Source of the DNA: Aldrovandia affinis
Taxonomy: Eukaryota; Chordata; Actinopteri; Notacanthiformes; Halosauridae
Assembly (NCBI GenBank): GCA_029706075.1
Contig: JAINUG010000085.1
Location: 3,063,392 to 3,127,391, forward strand
Direction: 5' to 3'
DNA length: 64,000 nucleotides
A model generated the notes under the pieces. The model saw nothing but the letters and a program-made list of their open reading frames with translations, did not search any database and was not told the origin of the DNA. Positions within the stretch are counted from its first letter, which is position 1, and each line of letters begins with the position of its first letter. A program made the position numbers and the translations under genes. Shown piece after piece: positions 54,027 to 64,000 of this stretch.

Positions 54027-55190
54027 CTGGCCAGTGGTGGGAGGAGCTTGACTGGTTCCTCCCCCACCTAGTGAGTGACAGCAGGTTCCTCAGCCTCTGC
54101 AGGAGGAGGTGAATCTTGATGAAGGACTGCTGGTCCAGATACATCCACAGGCCCCTGCAGCAGCTGAAGCCTGGAGCCAGGGTGGTATGGTGAGATGCTA
54201 ATCAGTGCCATGGAGCTCAGTGTTGTCTGATCATAGTTTAAAAAACATGATTATGACTGATGATGTACTTTCACTTTGCAGATTAATTTATTGCTGTTTA
54301 TTGCCACACATGGTTGCGGTTATTTACTAAGATTCCCTCCAAAATCAAATTGTATTGTCTGTCCTAAACTGTCTCGAGTAGATAGTATATTTTAATGCAT
54401 TATTTTAGGGCCTTTGGAATCAGGAGTGGGAGGTTATTGATTCCCATACTTACAGGGAGTGATTAACTCTGTCTTGTTGAAATCAGCCATTTTCTTAATC
54501 CAGGCACTGAACTTTGCCAAACTATCATCCACATCCGCATCATCTACATCAAACATTGACAATGAGGAGGGATTCAGAAACAAGGTGTGAACTATATATT
54601 AAGTCTACTGTTAATGCTACGTTTATAGATTTACATAGCAGCTCTCTAACTTTTAGCCAGGAGGTCCTGAATGCAGTGAATAATTGCTCTCATATTGCTA
54701 TTGGCCAGAGCCTGGGCCCATCTACTCTCCTCATCCAAAGCGGTCTTGGTACTACACACTGTGGTGGAGAATGATGGGGCAGGGTCAGCGCTGGACATGT
54801 TACGTCAGACATGGTCAGGGAATCAGTGCTCTTTGTATGAATTAAAAGCTGTTAACCATTTGAAAATGTTGCCATGGCAACCTGGTCATATCTGCAGCTG
54901 CTGGATGCATCCTCAGGGGAAAGCAGAACCGTCTCCACTGATGGAAACATCTGGAAGTGCGATATGTAACAGAAGTCCTCAGGTCTTGCACGGAGACAGA
55001 GAAATTGTACTTGAGCCCTGGCTTAATTTAGCCTACTTCAAGCGTATCCCCGTTCAGGGTGGTTTGTCCTGAGTACATTCTGCTGTTATTGGGTTGGGAG
55101 ACGTCCTGGTCCCAGCCCTCTGATAGAGACCTTGTTCTTTCCAGATGCATGGTTTGTAATTTGTTTGTAATTGCCCTACGAATCGCCAGG
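54027..55190 (-). pseudogene. ahctf1-like: ELYS-like exons, end of propeller and start of helical domain
   Basis: Four blocks. The one at about 55190-55037 contains RTRSLSEGWDQDV and TTLNGDTLE, placed like HERSLNRG...STYNFDATC of ELYS. The block at 54758-54651 has KTALDEESRWAQALANSNMR (ELYS [20 protein letters not shown]). The block at 54543-54454 has SLAKFSAWIKKM. The block at 54170-54027 has GLWMYLDQQSFIKIHLLLQR, like CHFMDPQTIQSIQQCYLLLS. The last three are all phase 1 to phase 1 or compatible. No stop lies within them. Confidence 0.7.
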
Positions 55191-55199
55191 TCAGATGTT

Positions 55200-58100
55200 C
55201 TGTCAATTGGCCTCTATGTAACAGCTAGTGGAAATGTTCCCCACCTGGAATAATCTTTAATTACAAACCGTTCAAGCTCCAACGTGGCCGCCTTGTTGTA
55301 AAACCTCACTCAGGTATGTAAAATCCCTCATTTCCATTGCATGGCCTCTAGTCTCTCTGCCCAGAGAATGTGGAAAATGAGTAATTAGGTCTGCCCTACA
55401 GAGTGGACATGCCAGCACTCCAAAGCCCCAGAGGCAATAGAACAAATTCCCACTGATTTATGTTGTTGTTTTACAGCTTGTAATTATTCTTAGCTTCGTT
55501 CATTAGAATGAAATCACCAGTTCACTGAGAGCAGGACAGAGTACGATGACATTTCAAGTACCTTTAACTCAAATTATACAGTTAAGGATGGTGGAACACA
55601 GAGTAATTACAACTGTAGCTGCAGGCTGGCAAAAAAACATACCATGAGGCTTCAGATCCTCCTGGCCTTAAATACAGATGAAAGCCATAGACACCATACC
55701 TCTCTGTCATATTCAATGTTCATTCAACCTGCAGGGACTCAGGTCTAGGGCTGTGAACAATGAGCATGGTGATTCCTACCCCATTCTGAATCACCACAGG
55801 AAGAGACCTGCCATACCAGTCTCTTCCAATGGTGAAATAGATACAGTACCATTGAATTTGGACAGTTCTGGGCCAGGCTGTGCACAGTGCTCCAACTCAG
55901 CAGCACTTTCTTCCACCTCTGGGGATCAGATCATGGACCTTCTGCCCCTTCCAGATTTGGTGACTGCTCTCCTGTGTGTACAGCGCGTGCATTACCCTTG
56001 CCCAAGCTCCTTTTGGGCCCGCTAATCCAGTAATCTCAGCCTCTCTGAGGCTCCCATTCGGTGCACTGTGTGTATGAGCCTCCTAGAGGGTAGGAAACAC
56101 AGCCCGAAAGGTAAGTGTAATAGTAGGTCGATCACAAAACTCAGGGTAACCAGCTACTTTGGAGGGAAAATGAGACGGAGGTGTAGTCATGTAGCACGCC
56201 CATTCAGTGTATCCCAGAAGGTTTGAAAAACAATTTTTACCAAGCAAATGTGTTTATCAGGGAATTAACATGCACCCTACAGGCTCAGATGAGGGATATA
56301 AGCTTAGGTGTTTGATTTCATTAAGCCTACTATCTTTGGACATACTTTGGTGCATACATCCTTTTGTATATCAGAGCAATGGAGGCCTGTTTCTGATCAT
56401 GCAGAGTTCATTGACTGTACAGCACAAGGAGGTTGGCCTCCTGTTACAATTTGACAGGGCCATGTGGTTTAAAGATTCTAAAGGCTCTAGTTTTGTTGTC
56501 AAATTGCAATGTGCAGACAGTAGTATTAATCCAGGACTGAGACACATTAAGGAATGCCCTTGTCCATTCTGGTAGTTTTGTGACAAGAGACTAGCACACC
56601 TGTGGTGCAGTTGTAAAAGAGGTTGGTTTAAGGAAAAATAAATTACTTATGCTAAAATAAATGCTAATAAATTACTTGACGCTAAAAACTGCCCACATTC
56701 TCTTGAGTGACAACATTCTCTGAGCTTGTCCTTGCAGAAAGTTGAATGGTGGTGGGTTTGAAACAGGCTTCATACCGATGTACAATTGCGACCAGTCCTT
56801 TGTTTCAATGGAGAGAAAACCACGAAGGGCACGAGCCGAACTTGATGACGTGAATGCGACTGACCAATCACTGCCAAATTGAGAAGAACAAAATATAACA
56901 ACATTGTGGACAATCTACCGATAGAAGAGTATGAAAACTAAGTGCACATTCTTTTAAGAATATATTTTAGGATTATTAAACACAGTACTTATGTAGCCTA
57001 CTCAGGATTTATCCTGAGATTAGCTAGCTCAGCCATGAGCTCATAACTGGTCAGAATGGTCAAATAGCGGTTTGATAGAAAGTTATCTGTGGACGTTGCT
57101 TTCTGTGTGATGGTAAAAACTGCCCTCCATGATCTTTAATGACATCATTCATTGAGTGTGTCCTCGCGGAAAGTTGAACGGCCAATAAACGTCATTTTAG
57201 AATGATCTTGCTGACTATTTCCGCATTTTAAATAAAGTACAAACTTTTACGGATATAAAATACGGATATGATCCCCTGTCCCATAGCTCAACAATGTAAT
57301 CAGTAATCGCTTAATTGTTTTTCATTCGTTACTATTCGTCGTTATAAGATCTTTCCTCTCCCTAGCAATCATATCCGACCTCTGCAATCGCTCAGGGCAT
57401 TGCCCCGTGATATGCCGGACAATTATGTAATTATATAGGTAGGCTATTTGTTTTGTAGTGAACGTTTAATATTTAACATAACAGAAATCAGTGCATACAT
57501 AAGTATATTAAAAAAACGACAATTATTACACAGGTGTAGAGATGGTCTCTATCTAATTCGAGTACTGTACATTGAACCATTCCCTACCAGTGCAAAGCTC
57601 AAATAGTTTGAACTGCTTAGTTGAAAACAGATTGTATTTCAAATTGTCATTTATTGAACGATTTGCTTCAGAGTGAGGTGAAATACTGTGCATACGTGCC
57701 CATTAATAACGTCGCCAAACTAGCACATAACGCTATTGAGTTAGGAGGCGGTCTGGTTGGACGAAAATGCAAACGAATTATCTCAGACGAAACTTGTAGT
57801 CTAAATAAGCACTGGGTGGCAGCAATGAGGTCTAATTCATGCGTCCCTTCTGTGTTTGAGGTCAGTGCGTTCTAGTCACATTTGGCTGCACTTTCACACC
57901 TAATGTGTTATTAATGTATTGCCATTATTTATCAGGTCCAAAAGAAAAATATCTAAGGCCGATTCAAGCACTAGCCTCCACACAGAATTAAGCGGGTAAA
58001 CAGGTTACAAACTGTTTATTTTTAGCATGTCTACACCTATGCACACTGACACACTGCTCTGCTGTCAATGCTGTAGGCAGATTTGTGCAGGTGGCAGAAG

Positions 58101-58200
58101 GCTTTTCTTCAAATCCTAGAGGCCTGATTAATGATTAAACAGGATTATGTGGAGAGTCAGAGACAGGGAATGGAAGTCACTTTGATGCGGCCACCGGCTC
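55200..58200. other. Region upstream of the ELYS-like relic, little recognised
   Basis: If the relic kept its N-terminal propeller it should lie here on the minus strand. A minus-strand open stretch near 55.73-55.93 kb (AAELEHCAQPGPELSKFNGT) is the only weak candidate. I could not align it with confidence. No other gene or repeat was recognised. Confidence 0.3.
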
Positions 58201-58218
58201 TGTCCCTTTTTCTTACAG

Positions 58219-58332
58219 CAGGAGTACTCCCTCTCAGCACTCCTGGCTCATATTGATGATGCTCATTAGAAAACAGATCCAACAGATAGGACTGTCTCGA
58301 CAACCCCGACAATGTAAACTCTCCCAGGAGAA
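58219..58332 (+). other. Possible upstream exon of the peripherin-2-like gene
   Basis: A 114-base segment has a strong acceptor (CTTTTTCTTACAG) and a strong donor (AGAAGGTAAGGG) on the plus strand, 780 bp before the peripherin start codon. One frame is open but I recognise no protein in it. A 5' UTR exon is the simplest reading. Transcript evidence is needed. Confidence 0.35.
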
Positions 58333-58470
58333 GGTAAGGGCTATTTCTTTTCTTAGTCTGGGGGATAATCTTCAACCAGAGTAGTCTGGCAATGATACTG
58401 CATTCATTGTTCAGTGCTTAATATATATATAAATAAATTGGGTCACCTTACCCAAACAAACAAACACAAT

Positions 58471-58561
58471 TCAAACTTGCAGAGATGAGTAGTCATAGTC
58501 ATTTATAATAATAGAATCTCCAATCAAACTTGCAGAGATGAGTAGTCATAGTCATTTATAA
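58471..58561 (+). repeat. 38-bp perfect direct repeat
   Basis: The same 38 bases (starting TCAAACTTGCAGAGATG) occur at 58471-58508 and 58524-58561 with no mismatch, separated by 15 bp. It looks like a recent tandem duplication. Confidence 0.95.
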
Positions 58562-58604
58562 CAGTGCCAAAAACTGCCTTTTTAATATCTGCTGTATGAT
58601 TAAG

Positions 58605-58638
58605 TACTCTTGTATGATTAAGTAATCATACAAGAGTA
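58605..58638. repeat. Perfect 16-bp inverted repeat with 2-bp spacer
   Basis: TACTCTTGTATGATTA and its exact complement flank AG. It could form a short cruciform or hairpin. No function is evident. Confidence 0.95.
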
Positions 58639-59114
58639 AGTTAGCACATTCTTTGCATTACCCAAAGCTTGTCATCATAGACCACTATATAATATGTTCT
58701 TAGACATTGGCAGATGCACAATAAGCAGTGATGTGTTATTTGGAATGGACACATTTAATCAGTAATTGATTATAATGATTTGTGTTGTTCATAGAGAATA
58801 ACTGAGAATGGCAGTGTTTATGCAGCCAGAGATATTTACTGCAGTCGTCTTCATATGTGGTGTTCTGTTCCTCAGGACTGCTGCTACGTACCGTAGCCAC
58901 CGTAGTGGAAGTTTAAAAATACCTCTCCTAAGCTACTTATGAAGGCCTCCAGAAAATAGCTCCCATCTTCTTCCCTGTCCCTCCCTTCCCCTAGCTACAC
59001 TACAGCCCCTGCCCTGTCATCTTCCCCTCTCCCTCCCTCCCTTCCCCTCTGTGCAGCACAGGGATCGCTGAATAAATCTCAAAACCCACAAAAAAAAAAA
59101 AAGGAGCATCCAAG

Positions 59115-59695
59115 ATGGCAGTCTTAAAAGTAAAGTTCACCAAGGACAAGAGGGACAAGCTGGCGCAGGTGCTATGGGTTCTGAACTGGGTTTCCGTGGT
59201 GACGGGCATCATCTTGTTCAGCCTGGGCCTCTTCCTGAAGGTGGAGATCAACAAGCGTCGGGAGCTGATGTCCGACCGGGAGATACATTCTGTGCCAAAC
59301 ATGCTGATCGCCATGGGCCTCATCGCGTGTGGAATTAACTTCCTGGGTGGCAAAATCTGCTACGACTGTGTGGACACCACCAAGTTTCTGCGCTGGAAGC
59401 TGCTGATGCTGCCCTACATCATCTGCACCTTCTTCTTCACCTTCTGCATCCTGGTGGGGGCACTAATGTGCTACACGATGCGCAACGAGCTGGAGGAGTC
59501 CCTCTTCGTGGGGCTGCGCGATGCCATGCGCTACTACAAGGACACGGACATGCCCGGCCGCTGCTTCCTCAAGCAGACCGTGGACATGCTCCAGATTGAG
59601 TTCCAGTGCTGTGGAAATGGGGACTTCCGGGACTGGTTTCAGATCCAGTGGATCAGCAACCGCTACTTGGATATGTCCCACAAGGAGGTGGTGGA
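59115..59695 (+). CDS. prph2l: prph2-like exon 1
   Basis: From ATG 59115 to donor GTAAGT in phase 2. It encodes 193 residues: three membrane helices and the first half of the large intradiscal loop, including C150 and CCG. Confidence 0.95.
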
Positions 59696-62218
59696 GTAAG
59701 TACTATGGACTACAGTGCCTGTGGCACTTACAAAGCAAGCACGTTATATTAAAATGTGAATCTGGCACAATCTGGCTTCCAACCTAAGATTATATATAGA
59801 CCTTTATTGCATTAAGTAGGTGTGGATTAAAATAAATAAGAGTGATTAAGAAATTAATTCAGATTAAGGTTAAGTGATTATGACATTGCTGGGTCTTTGC
59901 TTTGCTTTCACTTTGTACACTAGAACATGTCTCCAGCCCAGTCTATCACCAGTCTTTCCCTGATGAGCTGCACACTCAGATAATCATAATGCCATGTTAT
60001 TAAATTGAATTCATTTAGTCTGGGACATCCCACCATTGCATGGACCTGAAACCTTCTCAACATTGTTACCACTAAACAGGCATCATTCATCTTATATTAG
60101 CAAGGCTATACCACAAAAAAATAAAATAAAAAATAATTATTATTGTTAATTCAAAATAATTGGGGTATTTAGTTGTGTAGGCTCAACAGTATTAAAACAT
60201 TGCTTCAGGCTCAACAGTACAACTCTTAAGCACATCTGCCTGGGTCCCAAACACCTCCTCGGAATCTTCATCTCAGCTTTGAATCCAGTCCTACGACTCC
60301 ACACATTCAAATTCACTTTTAATCCCTCCCCCACAGTCGATTTAGAAGCAATGTGGAAGGGAAGTACCTGAAGGACGGGGTGCCCTTCAGCTGCTGCAAC
60401 CTGTACTCCCCCCGACCCTGCATCCAGCACCAGATCACCAACAACTCGGCCCACTTCAACTACGACTACCAGACGGAGGAGCTGAACCTGTGGAGGAAAG
60501 GCTGCCGGCAGGCCCTGCTGGAGTACTACACTGAGATCATGCAGTCCATTGGCCTGACCGTTCTCATCATCTGGCTCTTTGAGGTGGGGATAAAGTGGGC
60601 ACAGGCATGCACCTACTCATACATTACATTACATTACATTACAGGCATTTAGCAGACGCTCTTATCCAGAGCGACTTACAGTTTACATTTCTTTTACAAT
60701 ACATTTATACAGCTGGATATTAACTGAAGCAATTCAGGTTAAGTACCTTGCTCAAGGGTACAACGGCAGTGTCCCACCTGGGGATTGAACCTGCAATCTT
60801 AACGTTCCAAGCCCAGCTCCCTAACCATTATACCACACTGCCTGCCTCATACAATACACATTTTAATTCGCTCTGCTGGAATCAGAGGTGGAAACTCAAG
60901 AAGGCCTGGTGCACACGATGGACCCTCTGTACATGTCTGGGTTTCTAGGTCTAAACCTCATTGCTCAGGCGCACATCAGATTAGTTCCAGCAAGTTAAGA
61001 GTGTATGGATGTCACATAACAATCGATGCCCGTGAAGCTCTACTTCCCCACATATGAATTTAAATGTATATCATCATCTGTTTAGCAAACACCCTTACAG
61101 TCAATTCAGTTTTACTATGACATAGTGGATCACAACAACAACCACTCCAGCAATAGAACAGATATATTGGTCCTGACAGCTTCCCTCATATTCACAAGTG
61201 GTTAATCTCAGGAGCCCCCCAGTAGAACCATGCCTCTTCATCTTCCATTAATCGTGTGTATTAAGTCTATAAGTGCGAGATACACACTGCACTGAATGAC
61301 TATCACAGACTCAAATGCAGTCAGTGTGGTTAATCTGACAGAGTAGTCTTTTTTGTCTCTCTATTCTTAGCATGATTAATGCCATTGTTCATTCACTCTG
61401 CTTGTTCCCTAAACCCACAGTAAATCTCTGTTGTGGCACAATACCAGGTTGTCCATGCTTAGCTCTGTCCCGATACACTGATATTGTCTTACAGAGGGTC
61501 ATACATGACCACTCCTCTTTCAAAGCGATCTGTATAGCTGTGCTGGTCCAGGTATTATAACATGCTATCTAGTCACAGCCAGGGCCACAAGGCAAAGTGT
61601 GGTTACAGATAATCCCAGGAAACCAAAATGGTTCCTAACGGTTTCCAAACAAGAGACAAGAGAAGTCCAACCTGTGCAAGAATAATTTGCTAATGTGTAG
61701 TACTTTGGGATTTAGGATTATTTCTCCCTCCTCCGAGATCTAGACATCAACACAGCCTGCATGTTGACAATCCTGTAATGGAAAAAATTGAACACATTAA
61801 ATGTGAAACAGGTGTATTAGTAACTGGAAAACTTTAAACAATATGTATGTGCAGAAAATACCCAGGTTTGAGTGAGCTGTCAACACAATGGCCTTGTGTG
61901 TGCAACCAATGGCAGTGTGCTTATTCACAGTCCCTCCCTCTCCCTCCGTAGGTCTCTGTGCTGACGGGGGTGCGCTACCTACAGACCGCCATGGAGAACG
62001 TGCTGCGCCAGGGGGACCCGGACTCTGAGTCTGACGGCTGGCTGCTGGAGAACAGCTTTGTGGAGACGGCCCGCACCAACTTCAACATCATCAAGAACCT
62101 GGGAAAGTGCAACCAGATTGACACTGCCAACAACGGCGACCCCAACATTGACGTCCCCTCTACTGCCCATTACGGCCCAGACAATGTTCCCCCCAAAGAA
62201 ATCCCTGTGGCCAGCTAA
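59115..62218 (+). CDS. prph2l: Peripherin-2-like photoreceptor tetraspanin
   Basis: Three exons (59115-59695, 60337-60583, 61952-62218) join in phase to 364 residues, with the classic PRPH2/ROM1 gene structure. The start [18 protein letters not shown] and the C-terminal end PVAS fit the second peripherin of birds and fish (CRDS2/prph2-like) better than PRPH2 itself. There are four membrane helices (about 17-41, 61-81, 98-123, 262-284). The large loop carries C150 (PGRCF), the CCG motif at 165-167, C213, C214, C222 and C250, and the N-glycosylation site N229. C150 in PRPH2 makes the intermolecular disulfide. The family shapes rod and cone outer-segment disc rims and forms oligomers with ROM1. 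No lesion is seen. The exact ortholog name is the main doubt. Confidence 0.92.
60337..60583 (+). CDS. prph2l: prph2-like exon 2
   Basis: From acceptor CCCCCACAG to donor GTGGGG, phase 2 to 0. It encodes the rest of the loop ([23 protein letters not shown]) and the fourth helix up to IWLFE, as in mammalian PRPH2. Confidence 0.95.
60621..60845 (-). mobile_element. SINE (second family) in prph2-like intron 2
   Basis: Near-complete reverse copy, beginning with an (ATTAC)n tail, then GGCATTTAGCAGACGCTCTT, and ending with the complement of the tRNA head (CTAACCATTATACCACACTG). The terminal pentanucleotide repeat is typical of the 3' end of a SINE. Confidence 0.9.
61952..62218 (+). CDS. prph2l: prph2-like exon 3
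   Basis: From acceptor CCGTAG to TAA 62216-62218. It encodes [18 protein letters not shown], the [15 protein letters not shown] segment shared with peripherins, and a divergent cytoplasmic tail. Confidence 0.95.
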   Translation, partial: VSVLTGVRYLQTAMENVLRQGDPDSESDGWLLENSFVETARTNFNIIKNLGKCNQIDTANNGDPNIDVPSTAHYGPDNVPPKEIPVAS

Positions 62219-63980
62219 CCCCCTCCCCCCCCCCTTGCCACACGCAGAACAACGCTCCACAAATCATGGGTCAATCTGACTACCAGGGTCCTGGGACATG
62301 GTAGCAAACTGTCAAACTTTTTGAAATCGGAAAATTGAAATGAAAACAGACATTGCCACCTGTGTAGGCTGGACATTAGGGATGCTACGTTACAAGAAAC
62401 AACTGGACAAGACTGACTAGTGATTACAGTTGACCAAAGCTGAGAGTGATAGCCAGGGAAACTGAAATACTTATCCCATCCTTGTTCAATGATTTAGAAA
62501 GGTTACTTCTAAAAAAATGTTCTCTTGGAAACTTTGAAAGTGAAAAACTAAAAACTACAGAGAAAGTTACATTCAAGTCCACAAAAAAAAATAGAATGAC
62601 TGCTGATGGATATAACATACAATCTCATTCAATCAGTCCACTCAGTGAGAAGACAAAAGACCCAGACGCAGGTGGCACAGTGGCCTACTTAAAGACATTG
62701 ACAACGTCAACGTTAAGCCTGTACCAACAAGACAGTTTTGCAAACAGCTGATGAATAACTGCCATACTGAACTCCTTGTACGGCCTTCTATTTTGTTTTC
62801 CACTTAATTCTTAATGAATTCTTTACAATGAAAACATGCGTTTACGTTGGAAGCACATTGATGTGTCTAATCGTGATGAACATAATGAAATGTGACAAAA
62901 TGTCACCAGGAAGAACAGAAAAACAAATATAATAGCTTATTAATCGGTTTCATGCATTAGAGCAGAAAAGTATTGCCGTGGTTTTTCCTAGGATTACAGC
63001 AATGGTTTAGAGCTGGTTGATACTTATGTCACAATGGCAGTTGAGATGTTTATGGAACTTGTCATAACTTAATTTTCAAATGTGTTTATTTGTGTGATGT
63101 TTACCTGAACCACGATTGCGAAGCTAGAGACCATTGTGGAACTAGACACTAAAACTAGCTAGATACTAGAGCTAGCTTCAAACTTAGAATTCTTCATATT
63201 TCCAAGCAGGCACTCAGTGACTGTCCAGCTCAGAATGGGACCATAGGCGAGTAATAATACCTTCTCTTGTGCCTCTGCCCATGACCTTTATGGGCACCCT
63301 TCCAAAAATATGGGTAGAAATACTCCATTACAAGGAGCAATCCGATGTGCATTCCAAAACTTATCACAACCACTTTGCAACACAAATGCTTTAAGTAAAA
63401 GTAGACCAAGATGTTCTGATAGTAAGATACAACAACTACAGTACTCGTAACAGAGTACTCGTCTCAAGTACTGTTCTCGAAGAAAAGCATTTCCTTTTTT
63501 TTTTTTTTATATTACAAAGCCTTCCATCTTTCTTACCTTGATACCTAAGGGAGAACATAGATATGTGTGTGGGTGTGATCCACTATTTGCACATTTAAAG
63601 CTTGGAAATGGTTCTTAACCATTCTAGAAGTTATATGGCTATGATTTTTTTTAAATATTCCCACTTCTTTCCAAAGTTGGGATGAAAGCTTTCTACTTAA
63701 TGCTTCTCTTATGCACAGTACATCTTAAAGGAAGTGGTATTTTTGTCGTGTCTTTACTACCGGTATCAGCCCGAAGATCACAATGAATCATATATTGGAA
63801 ATTGCCAGTTAATAGGTTTTGGCACTTAATGAGATATCGGCTGTGCTACTTTTTACATTGGACACGAAAACCACAGCAAAATGAGCTTTTATATTTTCTG
63901 CTGTATATACCAGATGTCTTTTTATGAAATGTACAGTAACATGAAAACATTCCAATAAAAACATTTCATGAAGTCCGGAG
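62219..63980 (+). other. 3' UTR of the prph2-like gene
   Basis: A repeat-free, AT-rich stretch follows the stop codon and runs to a polyadenylation signal near the window end. ORFs in it show no domain. Confidence 0.6.
63954..63959 (+). terminator. Polyadenylation signal of the prph2-like gene
   Basis: AATAAA, followed about 20 bp later by a GT-containing stretch (GAAGTCCGGAG). It is the best placed signal downstream of the stop, giving a 3' UTR of about 1.75 kb. Confidence 0.6.
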
Positions 63981-64000
63981 ATTTAACGATTCGCTTTCTT

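Larger units (their letters stand above)
49464..55190 (-). pseudogene. ahctf1-like: Decayed paralog of nucleoporin ELYS (AHCTF1-like)
   Basis: A row of minus-strand exons follows the order of ELYS, the nucleoporin that seeds nuclear pore assembly on chromatin. Blocks cover the end of the beta-propeller and the helical domain, in the same order as human ELYS from about its HERSLNRG segment to TGTVLTRSVFINN and beyond. Intron phases agree at most junctions (54758-54651, 54543-54454, 54170-54027, 53885-53737, 52444-52301, 52176-51986, 51688-51588). The frame is broken by in-frame stops TGA at 53869-53871 and TAG at 52024-52026, by a probable frameshift near 50.03 kb and by uncertain junctions. 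The first propeller blades and the AT-hook tail are not seen. It reads as a host gene lost in this species or line. Homology is by motif recall and was not searched. Confidence 0.75.

Overview
The window is ray-finned fish nuclear DNA, most likely teleost. The evidence is the content: large vertebrate-style genes with canonical GT-AG introns, many (CA)n microsatellites, tRNA-headed SINEs ending in the fish L2-type tail, Tc1 and hAT transposon relics, and a photoreceptor gene (peripherin-2-like) that fish and birds keep. Most of the 64 kb is intron or intergenic sequence.

Layout. Positions 804-1117 hold a solo LTR. A nine-exon consortin-family gene runs on the plus strand from a GC-rich start near 3.9-4.0 kb to a stop at 27355; all intron phases agree, and they give about 344 residues with an N-terminal helical/TPR-like part, an RVRF motif and one C-terminal membrane segment. 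tmem179 lies tail-to-tail with it on the minus strand (35417 to 31238, four exons, 232 residues, intact). From 35.5 to about 49 kb I see no gene, only repeats. From about 55.2 down to 49.4 kb the minus strand carries a decayed paralog of the nucleoporin ELYS (AHCTF1), readable over many exons but with in-frame stops, a probable frameshift and a SINE between its last two recognisable blocks. At the right end a complete three-exon peripherin-2-like gene (59115-62218, 364 residues) is followed by a 3' UTR with a polyadenylation signal at 63954.

How the genes relate. In human, TMEM179 sits beside C14orf180 (NRAC) at 14q32.33, in a region with AKT1, KIF26A and ADSS1. The paralogous region at 1q44 holds AKT3, KIF26B, ADSS2, CNST and AHCTF1. 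A consortin-like gene, tmem179 and an ELYS-like relic together here suggest that this is the 14q32-type copy of an ancient duplicated block. The consortin-like gene would then be the full-length relative of mammalian C14orf180, and the ELYS relic a lost partner of AHCTF1. This synteny argument rests on remembered gene orders and is inference; the exon homologies were read from the sequence against remembered family proteins.
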